Positions 1-6,884 of a DNA stretch of 9,442 bases are shown one piece after another. The notes under the pieces are model-generated. The model ran no database searches. It saw only the letters and a list, made by a program, of their open reading frames with translations, and was not told where the DNA came from. Positions within the stretch are counted from its first letter, which is position 1, and each line of letters opens with the position of its first letter. The DNA is from Flavobacterium sp. (GTDB taxonomy: Bacteria; Bacteroidota; Bacteroidia; Flavobacteriales; Flavobacteriaceae), in the NCBI GenBank assembly GCA_024642295.1, contig JAHEBK010000045.1, positions 1-9,442 of the forward strand. Reading direction: 5' to 3'. The position numbers and the translations under genes are program-made.

Positions 1-360
1 TCCTTTGTCCATTTGTTCATAAGGAAGATTACCTTCTTCATCTCTTTCAAAATTTTTAACTACTGAAGTTTTAATATTTTCAATGTAATCATTAAACTCT
101 TTAGAGACAGCACGTATTTTCTCAACTTTAATCTTTTTCTCGCCAAATTGACCTGGTTGATCAACAGCTTTTTGAGCTAATTGTTGAAAAGAGGACTCGT
201 TACGAGTATCTGATATTGAATTTGATTCAACAATTTTTAAATTTAAAATACCAAAAGCAGATAATACTTCTTTGGACATATTTAATGCTAACATCGCGAT
301 GAAAACCAAGTACATTAGGTTAATCATCTTCTGTCTAGGGGTTAGTTTTCCTCCTGCCAT
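1..360 (-). CDS. gldM: GldM, gliding motility / type IX secretion motor protein (N-terminal 120 codons, runs off left edge)
   Basis: The gene reads leftward from the ATG at 360 and stays open to base 1, so only residues 1-120 are present. The N-terminus, MAGGKLTPRQKMINLMYLVF, is the strongly conserved GldM start. A short cytoplasmic segment carrying Arg9 is followed by one membrane helix at about residues 12-30, after which the chain enters the periplasm. In the family, GldM forms a dimer inside a GldL ring. The membrane helices harvest the proton-motive force, and the long periplasmic part carries force to GldK and GldN at the outer membrane. From memory of published GldLM structures, Arg9 is one of the functionally important charged residues, and it is intact here. 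The gene starts 51 bases after the gldL stop, so co-transcription is likely. The periplasmic domains lie outside the window. Confidence 0.97.
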   Translation of the reverse strand, partial: MAGGKLTPRQKMINLMYLVFIAMLALNMSKEVLSAFGILNLKIVESNSISDTRNESSFQQLAQKAVDQPGQFGEKKIKVEKIRAVSKEFNDYIENIKTSVVKNFERDEEGNLPYEQMDKG

Positions 361-411
361 AATTTTTTTCTAATTAGTTTTAATTATTTTTTTTAAATAG
401 TTCGTAACTAA

Positions 412-1065
412 TTATCCTTTCGTATTCATTGCAGAAAGCATACCTCCGTAAACATTATTTAATGAAGACAGATTACTGGTTAGCGATTGCATTTGTTCTT
501 TTAATTTTAAATTGTTTTCAGCAACTTCTTCATTAATTTGAGCATTTCTTGATGCACTTTGTAATTGTACTTTATACAAACTGTTTAATGATTCCATTTG
601 AGCTGCAGCTAAAGTTAACTCTTCGCTATATTTTTTAGTAGATGCAATTGAATCAACTGTTGGAGCTATCCCTTTTGCAGCAGATTCGAAATTTTTAATA
701 CTATTACCTAAACTTGCCATCAATTCACCATCAATTTTAGCATCTTTAAGCATTGTATCTAATTTTTGAGACAACAATCCTTGAGCTTCAGAAGGCGATT
801 CTTGTTTCACTCTATCTTCTTTCTTTTTTGCTTGACCGTTGGCTAATTCTGGATAAACAAGTGTCCAGTCTAATTCATCATCAACAGGTTCAAAAGCAGA
901 CAAAGCAAAAATCAATGCCTCTACTAGTAAACCTATAGTTAACATTAAATTCCCTGTAATTGGTCCTAACTCAATGTGAGTAATTTTAAATAATGCTCCT
1001 ACGATTACAACCGCAGCTCCCATACCATAAGCAAAATTCATTGCTTTTTTACTTAGTAATGCCAT
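412..1065 (-). CDS. gldL: GldL, inner-membrane ring subunit of the gliding / type IX secretion motor
   Basis: This 217-residue protein has two N-terminal membrane helices (about 11-30 and 36-58) and a long cytoplasmic, coiled-coil-prone tail (about 85-217). It is a full-length GldL. In the family, five GldL copies surround the GldM dimer, and the complex converts proton flow into rotation that powers secretion and surface gliding. The polar residues I recall as implicated in the motor are all present: Tyr13, Lys27, Glu49 in the second helix and Glu59 at its end. The tail, including 150-200, is rich in Leu, Gln, Asn and Ser with heptad-like spacing. The gene starts 57 bases after the gldK stop and ends 51 bases before gldM, which fits one gldKLMN transcript. 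The start chosen is the only one that keeps the first helix whole. Confidence 0.97.
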   Translation of the reverse strand: MALLSKKAMNFAYGMGAAVVIVGALFKITHIELGPITGNLMLTIGLLVEALIFALSAFEPVDDELDWTLVYPELANGQAKKKEDRVKQESPSEAQGLLSQKLDTMLKDAKIDGELMASLGNSIKNFESAAKGIAPTVDSIASTKKYSEELTLAAAQMESLNSLYKVQLQSASRNAQINEEVAENNLKLKEQMQSLTSNLSSLNNVYGGMLSAMNTKG

Positions 1066-1122
1066 AAAATTGTTTGTTTTAGTTAATTTATATTTAGGTT
1101 AAATTTGGATTCAATATTTATA

Positions 1123-2538
1123 TTATCTATTTCTTCTGCTTGAAGTACCATTACCTGTTGTCTGTAACCCCATGTAATCTTGAACAGTACGGAAACCAAT
1201 ATAACTTCTTGCTGAATCTGCATATTCATAATCTCTAGAACTAACTTGTAAAAAATAAGAAACGTCTTTCCAAGAACCACCACGAACTACTTTACGTTTA
1301 TTAGATAAATCCAATACATTTGGATTCATTGAAGAGACATACTCGTATGCATTTGGATCATAAGATGTATCTGTCCATTCAGAAACGTTTCCAGCCATAT
1401 TATAAAGATTATAGCCATTTGGCTCATACGATTTTGCCTCAACAGTATATAAAGCTTGATCAGCGGCATAATCCCCTCTACTAGGTTTAAAGTTTGCCAA
1501 GAAACAACCTCTATCATTTTTAGTGTAAGGGCCTCCCCAAGGATAAGTTGCTGACTGTAAACCACCTCTCGCAGAATATTCCCACTCAGCCTCAGTAGGT
1601 AATCTAAACGAATTAATTAAATCACGTCCTTTAGATTTAGCTTTAATAAATGAATTCTTATTCAATGTTCTCCATGCACAAAATGCTTTTGCCTGAGTCC
1701 ACTTAACTCCTACAACTGGATAATCACCATAAGCTTGATGCCAAAAATAATCATTGTGCATAGGCTCATTGTATGAATATGAAAAATCTTTAATCCAAAC
1801 TGTTGTATCAGGATATACCTTAACTTCTTCCGTTTTAATAAAATCTTTTCTTTTACCAACCTTTGCTTTTGCGGCAGCTTGAATATCCATCCATGAATAA
1901 CGGAATTTTAACTTATCTACATCAATAGTTCGCAATCCATTATATGAAGCTTCAAGAGGCAAATACATTGAATCCATTACCTCAACATAATATTCATCTG
2001 GATATTTCTTTGGATCTTTAATTAACTTAACCTTTCTATTCAATCTTCTACCTGCATAAGGATCATCATCTGTACCGATACTGTAATAGTTATCATACAT
2101 ATACTTATCGTAAGCCGTCATTTTTTCTGGATCAGAATCATTAAAAGCAAAATCACCAATACTTCCAGCATTTTTACCTTTGCCTTTACTATCTCCAGGC
2201 TTTGCATTAACCTCATCAGCAAGAATTGCTAAACGAACTCTCATAGTAGAATCTTTAACCCACTCTACAAATTGTCTGTATTCACTATTTGTAATTTCGG
2301 TTTCGTCCATATAAAAAGACCTTACAGTTACTGTTTTAGTTGGCGCATCCAAAACCCCAGCAACATCATCATCCGGTTTACCCATAATAAAAGCACCACC
2401 TGGAACTAAAGTCATTCCATATGGTTTTTCAGGATGCCATTTAGCACCTTTCGTTCCTACTAATTCTCCTTTATCACTAGACTTCCCACAACTAATCAAC
2501 AGCGTCAAAATTGCTATAAATGCAATGAACTTCTTCAT
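1123..2538 (-). CDS. gldK: GldK, type IX secretion / gliding lipoprotein with a non-catalytic FGE-sulfatase fold
   Basis: The 471-residue product starts with a lipoprotein signal peptide. Lys2-Lys3 and a hydrophobic run lead to the lipobox L-I-S-C with the lipidated Cys at 17. The mature protein has the formylglycine-generating-enzyme-like fold, split in two. The first part, about 41-93, includes GMTLVPGGAFIMG. The second part, about 270-452, includes FRLPTEAEWEYSARGG (311-326), NMAGNVSEWTD (380-390), VVRGGSW (417-423) and IGFRTV (447-452). A long insertion of about 175 residues, rich in Lys, Asp and Tyr, lies between them, as is usual for GldK. The Cys pair of true FGE enzymes near the GGS(Y/W) motif is absent (VSSR at 432-435), so the role is structural. 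In the family, GldK forms a periplasmic ring with GldN under the outer membrane. A candidate promoter sits just upstream, and gldL and gldM follow. Confidence 0.97.
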   Translation of the reverse strand: MKKFIAFIAILTLLISCGKSSDKGELVGTKGAKWHPEKPYGMTLVPGGAFIMGKPDDDVAGVLDAPTKTVTVRSFYMDETEITNSEYRQFVEWVKDSTMRVRLAILADEVNAKPGDSKGKGKNAGSIGDFAFNDSDPEKMTAYDKYMYDNYYSIGTDDDPYAGRRLNRKVKLIKDPKKYPDEYYVEVMDSMYLPLEASYNGLRTIDVDKLKFRYSWMDIQAAAKAKVGKRKDFIKTEEVKVYPDTTVWIKDFSYSYNEPMHNDYFWHQAYGDYPVVGVKWTQAKAFCAWRTLNKNSFIKAKSKGRDLINSFRLPTEAEWEYSARGGLQSATYPWGGPYTKNDRGCFLANFKPSRGDYAADQALYTVEAKSYEPNGYNLYNMAGNVSEWTDTSYDPNAYEYVSSMNPNVLDLSNKRKVVRGGSWKDVSYFLQVSSRDYEYADSARSYIGFRTVQDYMGLQTTGNGTSSRRNR

Positions 2539-2575
2539 ATAAAATTGATTATATATTCATTATTCTTTCAATGTG

Positions 2576-2606
2576 TAAACCTATTTATTATTTTCTTAAA
2601 AAACAA
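2576..2606 (-). promoter_or_regulatory. Candidate promoter for gldKLM
   Basis: Read on the minus strand, TTG (2606-2604) is followed after 20 bases by TAGGTTTA (2583-2576). This matches the Bacteroidota consensus TTG-N17-23-TAnnTTTG except for the last base. The start codon lies about 37 bases further on. The surrounding sequence is very rich in A and T, so a chance match is possible. Confidence 0.42.
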
Positions 2607-2668
2607 TTTTTTTACACTAAACAAAAAATTTTTTTAAAATTACAAAATTCATCAAGAAAAAACCTATT

Positions 2669-3820
2669 TTAAACAATGTTTTTGCGCTGAGCCTTCCACC
2701 ATCTTTCAGGTAATTCTTGATTACATGCCCCTATATATTCATCATAAGAACAAGGTAATAACGTATTTCTTTTTAATTTATTATTCCCATTTAAAACAAA
2801 TGGTATCTCAATCCACCATCTATCCGTTTTATCACTTTTATAAAAAACCAAAATCTCATCGTCTATTGGAACTATAAATTTGATATAATTTTCTCTGCTC
2901 CCAAACGGATATTCATTTGAACGATAATGATATCCTTCGATAAAATACCAAATAATTTGCGCAATTAATACTGCTTCTTGATTCGAATTATTATGATTAA
3001 ACAATCCAAACATTGAAACTTTATCACTAATCCCCGCATATCTTGATAAAGAACAAATTTCTTTACCATTAAATCCATTAGGAGCAAAAGAGATAAAATT
3101 TCCTGAATCAGATGATTTTATTGAATTCAAATCCAAACTAACAATATCTGCATCTCTAAAAACAGGTTCGGCGAGCGCAATATTATTCGATATTTCACCT
3201 AATCGGTAGCCATCAAAAAATAACTTTTCAATCAAATCAATTTCTTCCTGAGAATTATAATAGGTTTGATATCCAATATTACAATAGTTAAAAAGATTAT
3301 TAGGTTCGTCAACAATAATTTTAGTCAAATAGGATGAAGCTGATATTGATTCATCATCCTTTCCAAAATCAAATTTACTATCAATAGAAACCAAGTTAAC
3401 CATTTGCTCTAATTCATCATAGGCTCTATACAAAGCATATGTCAAATCCTGAGATCCTCCAATAACAATTGGCACCACTTTATTCTTAATTAAAGTTGAC
3501 ACTACTTTACGCAAGGCAAAATAGGTATCCTCAATCGAATTTCCCGCAACAATATCACCTAAATCAGCAATTGAAGCATCCCAATTACCAGGAAACATAC
3601 TATACAATTCTTTCCGAACAGGTAATAAATCTACATCTGAAAAGGCTTTTTTATCTCCTCTATTATCTAAAACTCCAATAATAGCAACAGTAATCTTATC
3701 AATATTTGGAAATTGATCTTTTGTATGAAAAACAACTTTACTTCCCAGTTGCTGAAAAGAAAGTTCTTGCAACCAACTTACAAAATCATTCTCTAATGGC
3801 TGTAAAAAATCAAATTCCAT
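2669..3820 (-). CDS. Arginase / formimidoylglutamase-fold protein with degenerate metal site (probable pseudoenzyme)
   Basis: This 383-residue protein has the ureohydrolase (arginase) order of landmarks. VPIVIGGSQDLTYAL (116-130) sits where arginases have GGDHS, VSIDSKFDF (144-152) where they have DAHxD, and VSLDLNSI (227-234) where they have SxDxD. Automatic annotation would probably say formimidoylglutamase or arginase. However, three manganese-ligand positions are changed by my alignment: His to Gln124, His to Lys149, and Asp to Asn232. Asp147, Asp151 and Asp230 remain. The usual Glu near the end of the fold is not evident around FGLFNHNN (271-278). Hydrolysis by the standard two-metal mechanism is therefore unlikely. 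The reading frame is intact and the C-terminus has a WW motif (PERWWK, 371-376), so this is not a decayed gene. The ATG follows the topA stop with one base between (TAAGATG), which suggests translational coupling. Its actual function is not known to me. Confidence 0.85.
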   Translation of the reverse strand: MEFDFLQPLENDFVSWLQELSFQQLGSKVVFHTKDQFPNIDKITVAIIGVLDNRGDKKAFSDVDLLPVRKELYSMFPGNWDASIADLGDIVAGNSIEDTYFALRKVVSTLIKNKVVPIVIGGSQDLTYALYRAYDELEQMVNLVSIDSKFDFGKDDESISASSYLTKIIVDEPNNLFNYCNIGYQTYYNSQEEIDLIEKLFFDGYRLGEISNNIALAEPVFRDADIVSLDLNSIKSSDSGNFISFAPNGFNGKEICSLSRYAGISDKVSMFGLFNHNNSNQEAVLIAQIIWYFIEGYHYRSNEYPFGSRENYIKFIVPIDDEILVFYKSDKTDRWWIEIPFVLNGNNKLKRNTLLPCSYDEYIGACNQELPERWWKAQRKNIV

Positions 3821-3821
3821 C

Positions 3822-6338
3822 TTATTTCTTTTTAGCCGCTGGTTTTTTTGCTACAGCTTTCTTTGCAGGAGCTTTTTTGGCAGCTGTTTTTTTAGCTGGA
3901 GTTTTAAGCGCAATCATTTCCTGAACTTCTTCAAGAGTTAATTTTGCCGCATCAATATCTTTTCCTAATTCTATTTTTATTTTTCCTTTTGTAATTACAG
4001 AGCGTCCCCACCTGGCCTTTTCAACCAAAATCCCTTCATCTTCCCAGTTATGAATTACTTTATCAATGTTTTTTTGAATTTTATCTTCAATCAAAGCCTC
4101 AATATCTGCTTGTGATAAATTATCAAAATCATATTTCTTACTCACATTGATAAACATTCCTCCCCACTTGATAAATGGACCAAAACGACCTGTCCCTTTT
4201 TGTACTCCTTCTCCTTTATAAGTAGCTATTGGCGCATCAGCTTTTAATTTTTCGTCAATTAATTCTTGCGCTCTTTCTTTAGTGACCTCCAAAGGATCTT
4301 CTCCTCTAGGCAATGATATAAAGACATTTCCATGGCGTACATAAGGACCAAAACGACCATTACTAACCTCAACTTCTTCGTTTTTATAAGTTCCTAATGA
4401 TTTTGGCAACAAAAATAAATTTAAAGCTTCTTCTAGAGTGATGTTACCAATGTTTTGCTCTTTCATCAAGCTAGCAAACTTTTTCTCCTCATCTTCAGCA
4501 TCACCAATTTGAGCCATAGGTCCAAATTTCCCTAAACGAACAGAAACTGGCTTTCCTGAAGCAGGGTCAACTCCTAAAATTCGTTCTCCACTTTCTCTAT
4601 CAGCATTGGCTTCAACGTCTTTTACCGTCGGGTGAAATTGATCATAAAACTCTTTCATCATCACTGCCCACTCGATATTTCCTTCGGCAATTTCGTCAAA
4701 ATCTTGCTCTACTTTAGCAGTAAAATTGTAATCCAAAATATTCCCGAAATTCTTCACCAAGAAATCAGTAACGATTGTTCCAATATCTGTAGGAACTAAT
4801 TTCCCTTTATCTGAACCAGTATTTTCTTTTAATAGTTTTTCGGCAACTTTACTCGATTGCAAAGTCAATTGTATATAATTACGCTCACTTCCTTCTAAAG
4901 TTCCTTTTTCAACGTAATTTCTATTGATAATTGTAGAAATCGTTGGCGCATAAGTTGAGGGACGACCAATCCCTAACTCTTCTAATTTTTTTACCAAAGA
5001 AGCCTCTGTATATCGTGCAGGAGGTCTTGAATAACGTTCTGTAGCTGTAATGAAATTATTAGCTAATTTTTCGTTGGCTTTCATTGCAGGCAACATGCCT
5101 TCTTGCTCCTCTTCTTCGTCATCATGACCTTCCAAGTATACCTTCAAGAATCCTTCAAAAAGCAATACCTCACCCGAAGCTGTAAAAATTTCTTTGTGAT
5201 TATTCGCTTCAATCTTCACATTGGTTCGTTCTAATTTAGCATCACTCATTTGAGAGGCCAATGTTCTTTTCCAAATCAAATCATACAAACGCGCTTGATC
5301 TCTATCTATATTTACGGTATGACGTGACATATCCGTTGGACGAATCGCCTCGTGAGCCTCTTGTGCTCCTTTGCTTTTGTTGGCAAAAGTTCTTGGAAAC
5401 GAAAATTCTTTACCATAGGATTTAATGATTTCAGCTTGAGCTGCATCCATTGCCTCTTTCGACAAGTTCACACTATCTGTTCTCATATAAGTAATCAATC
5501 CAGCCTCGTATAAACGTTGTGCTAATTGCATGGTGATTCCTACTGGCAAATACAATTTACGAGCCGCCTCTTGTTGTAAAGTCGAAGTTGTAAAGGGAGC
5601 TGTTGGTGTTTTCTTGGTTGGCTTCGTTTCTAAATCAGAAACTTTATAAGTAGACCCAATATTTTTATTTAAAAAATCTTCGGCTTCTTTTTTCGTATTG
5701 AAATTCTTAGGCAATTTAGCTTTAAACGATTTTCCTGCCTCATTTGTAAATTCCGCTACAACAGAATAGGACGCAACCGCTTTAAAATCTTGAATTTCAC
5801 GTTCACGTTCTACAATCAAACGAACAGATACTGATTGTACACGACCGGCTGAAAGTCCTCCTTTGATTTTTCTCCAAAGAACAGGGGACAATTCATACCC
5901 TACTAATCGGTCTAGAACACGTCGAGCTTGTTGTGCATTGACTAAATTATAATCTATTTCACGTGGATTATCAATCGCTTTTAAAATGGCATTTTTAGTA
6001 ATCTCATGAAAAACGATCCGTTTTGTTTTTTTAGCGTCTAGTTTTAATTCCTCTGACAAATGCCAAGATATCGCTTCTCCCTCGCGATCCTCATCACTTG
6101 CTAGCCAAACCATTTCAGCTTTTTTAGACAATCCTCTTAATTTAGTTACGAGCGCTTTTTTATCGGCAGAAACCTCATATTTTGGTTTAAAACCATTCTC
6201 AACATCCACACCAATTTCTTTTGAAGGCAAGTCGGCAATATGCCCATAACTTGATTCTACTTGAAAATCACTTCCTAGAAATTTCTCGATTGTTTTCGCC
6301 TTTGCAGGGGACTCTACTATAACTAAATTCTTTGCCAT
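3822..6338 (-). CDS. topA: DNA topoisomerase I (type IA), with zinc-free C-terminal repeats and a lysine/alanine tail
   Basis: TopA relaxes negative supercoils by cutting one strand through a tyrosine-DNA link and passing the other strand. The 838-residue product has the Toprim domain at its N-terminus with Glu9 (VIVESPAKAKT) and the acidic cluster D82-x-D84-x-E86 in SDEDREGEAI (81-90). The active-site tyrosine is Tyr284 in LITYMRTDSV. The EAHEAIRPTD (327-336) and EELGIGRPSTYAPT (453-466) motifs are present. The C-terminal half carries four glycine-aromatic repeat units centred near 605, 663, 719 and 777 (GKFGP, GRFGPYV, GRFGPFI, ARWGR). It has no Cys4 zinc fingers, since no cysteine is seen in the protein. 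Residues 812-838 form a histone-H1-like tail of Lys, Ala and Pro. A good promoter lies just upstream. The next gene starts one base after the stop. Confidence 0.98.
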   Translation of the reverse strand: MAKNLVIVESPAKAKTIEKFLGSDFQVESSYGHIADLPSKEIGVDVENGFKPKYEVSADKKALVTKLRGLSKKAEMVWLASDEDREGEAISWHLSEELKLDAKKTKRIVFHEITKNAILKAIDNPREIDYNLVNAQQARRVLDRLVGYELSPVLWRKIKGGLSAGRVQSVSVRLIVEREREIQDFKAVASYSVVAEFTNEAGKSFKAKLPKNFNTKKEAEDFLNKNIGSTYKVSDLETKPTKKTPTAPFTTSTLQQEAARKLYLPVGITMQLAQRLYEAGLITYMRTDSVNLSKEAMDAAQAEIIKSYGKEFSFPRTFANKSKGAQEAHEAIRPTDMSRHTVNIDRDQARLYDLIWKRTLASQMSDAKLERTNVKIEANNHKEIFTASGEVLLFEGFLKVYLEGHDDEEEEQEGMLPAMKANEKLANNFITATERYSRPPARYTEASLVKKLEELGIGRPSTYAPTISTIINRNYVEKGTLEGSERNYIQLTLQSSKVAEKLLKENTGSDKGKLVPTDIGTIVTDFLVKNFGNILDYNFTAKVEQDFDEIAEGNIEWAVMMKEFYDQFHPTVKDVEANADRESGERILGVDPASGKPVSVRLGKFGPMAQIGDAEDEEKKFASLMKEQNIGNITLEEALNLFLLPKSLGTYKNEEVEVSNGRFGPYVRHGNVFISLPRGEDPLEVTKERAQELIDEKLKADAPIATYKGEGVQKGTGRFGPFIKWGGMFINVSKKYDFDNLSQADIEALIEDKIQKNIDKVIHNWEDEGILVEKARWGRSVITKGKIKIELGKDIDAAKLTLEEVQEMIALKTPAKKTAAKKAPAKKAVAKKPAAKKK

Positions 6339-6356
6339 TGCTCTATTTTTCTAAGG

Positions 6357-6384
6357 CAAAAGTATCTATTTTTTTTAAATACAA
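6357..6384 (-). promoter_or_regulatory. Promoter of topA
   Basis: Read on the minus strand, TTG (6384-6382), a 17-base spacer and TACTTTTG (6364-6357) give an exact match to the Bacteroidota housekeeping consensus TTG-N17-23-TAnnTTTG. With a start site about 6-7 bases downstream, the leader before the topA ATG would be only about 12 bases and would have no clear Shine-Dalgarno sequence, as is common in Flavobacteria. Confidence 0.75.
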
Positions 6385-6443
6385 CGGCTTTTGAATTTAT
6401 TTTTGACTTAATTAAAATTATTAGATAACAAATTAGGACCGCT

Positions 6444-6474
6444 AAATCAACAGTAAAAATGCTGCTGATTTTTT
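6444..6474 (+). other. Hairpin followed by a T-tract (terminator-like, no gene to terminate)
   Basis: AAATCAACAG (6444-6453) can pair with CTGCTGATTT (6462-6471) except for one A-C mismatch, around an 8-base loop. The 3' arm runs into a T-tract at 6469-6474. The shape is that of an intrinsic terminator on the plus strand, but no plus-strand gene precedes it. It could end antisense transcription towards the following structured block, or be chance in AT-rich DNA. Confidence 0.3.
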
Positions 6475-6562
6475 CAATTTACACCTATTATAGTATCTAC
6501 ATAGAGTGGAAAATTAGAAATTTGAATTTATACGAGTCGTCATTTGAATCCAAATATCACTT

Positions 6563-6706
6563 AGCCCCGATTGTAGTGAAAAGCCCGGAGACAAAAAAGC
6601 TTAGGTTTCTTGTTTCAGAAAAGCGACCGAAGGAAGCTCTTTTTGAAACAATAGAAACCTTGCTTTTATTGACGAGGACTTGAAACGAAAAGCGGGACCA
6701 GCTCCT
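6563..6706 (+). ncRNA. Putative structured RNA or RNA-like interspersed element between topA and miaB
   Basis: The block folds into nested helices. P1 pairs AGC+CCCG (6563-6569) with CGGG (6693-6696) and GCT (6701-6703), leaving ACCA as a bulge. P2 pairs AAGCCCG (6581-6587) with 6673-6681, with two single-A bulges. P3 pairs 6595-6616 with 6645-6667 in segments of 6, 8 and 6 base pairs separated by small bulges. A small inner stem pairs 6619-6624 with 6636-6643. A T-run follows at 6715-6719. The edge motifs TAGCCCCGATTG and GCGGGACCAGCTCCTG resemble, from memory, a sequence interspersed in many Flavobacterium genomes. It may correspond to the computational Flavo-1 RNA motif, but I could not search for it. 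It is G+C-richer than its flanks. A 74-codon open frame at 6459-6683 crosses it and is judged non-coding. Strand is assigned from the remembered orientation and the T-run. Confidence 0.55.
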
Positions 6707-6810
6707 GAAAATTATTTTTGATTAAAGAACGACGATTCTTGATTTTAGAAATTAAAACAGATGACAGCAATCTTAAACCTTTAACTCTATAAATTTTGTT
6801 AATTCTTAGG

Positions 6811-6825
6811 CTGACAACTTGTCAG
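6811..6825. promoter_or_regulatory. Perfect palindrome overlapping the miaB promoter (candidate operator)
   Basis: CTGACAA-C-TTGTCAG has two perfect 7-base arms around one central base. The TTG in its right half is the best -33 element for the miaB promoter, so a dimeric regulator bound here would compete with RNA polymerase. No regulator can be named from the sequence. Confidence 0.5.
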
Positions 6826-6850
6826 ATACGTCAAAAATAACATACCTTTG
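6819..6850 (+). promoter_or_regulatory. miaB: Promoter of miaB
   Basis: TTG (6819-6821), a 21-base spacer and TACCTTTG (6843-6850) exactly match the Bacteroidota consensus. Transcription should begin near 6857, giving a leader of about 28 bases. GAAAGTGAG just ahead of the ATG at 6885 may serve as a weak ribosome binding site. Confidence 0.75.
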
Positions 6851-6884
6851 TAGCTCAGAAAAACACACTGTTTGAAAGTGAGCT

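Noticed and set aside
1083..1565. Minus-strand frames of 66 and 79 codons within and just after gldK
   Set aside because: They are out-of-frame shadows of gldK without their own start signals or recognisable protein features.
2632..2645. AT-only self-complementary stretch after the arginase-like gene, considered as a terminator
   Set aside because: The stem would consist only of A-T pairs with almost no loop and is not distinguishable from AT-rich intergenic background.
3706..3924. 72-codon plus-strand open frame rich in Ala, Phe and Leu (AGFFATAFFAGAFLAAVFLAG)
   Set aside because: It looks like a membrane helix, but it is the antisense reading of the topA Lys/Ala tail and the start of the arginase-like gene.
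6459..6683. 74-codon plus-strand open frame (starts MLLIFSIYTYY)
   Set aside because: It crosses the structured repeat-like block, its start sits inside the hairpin at 6444-6471, it has no promoter or ribosome site, and its second half is just the translated helices.
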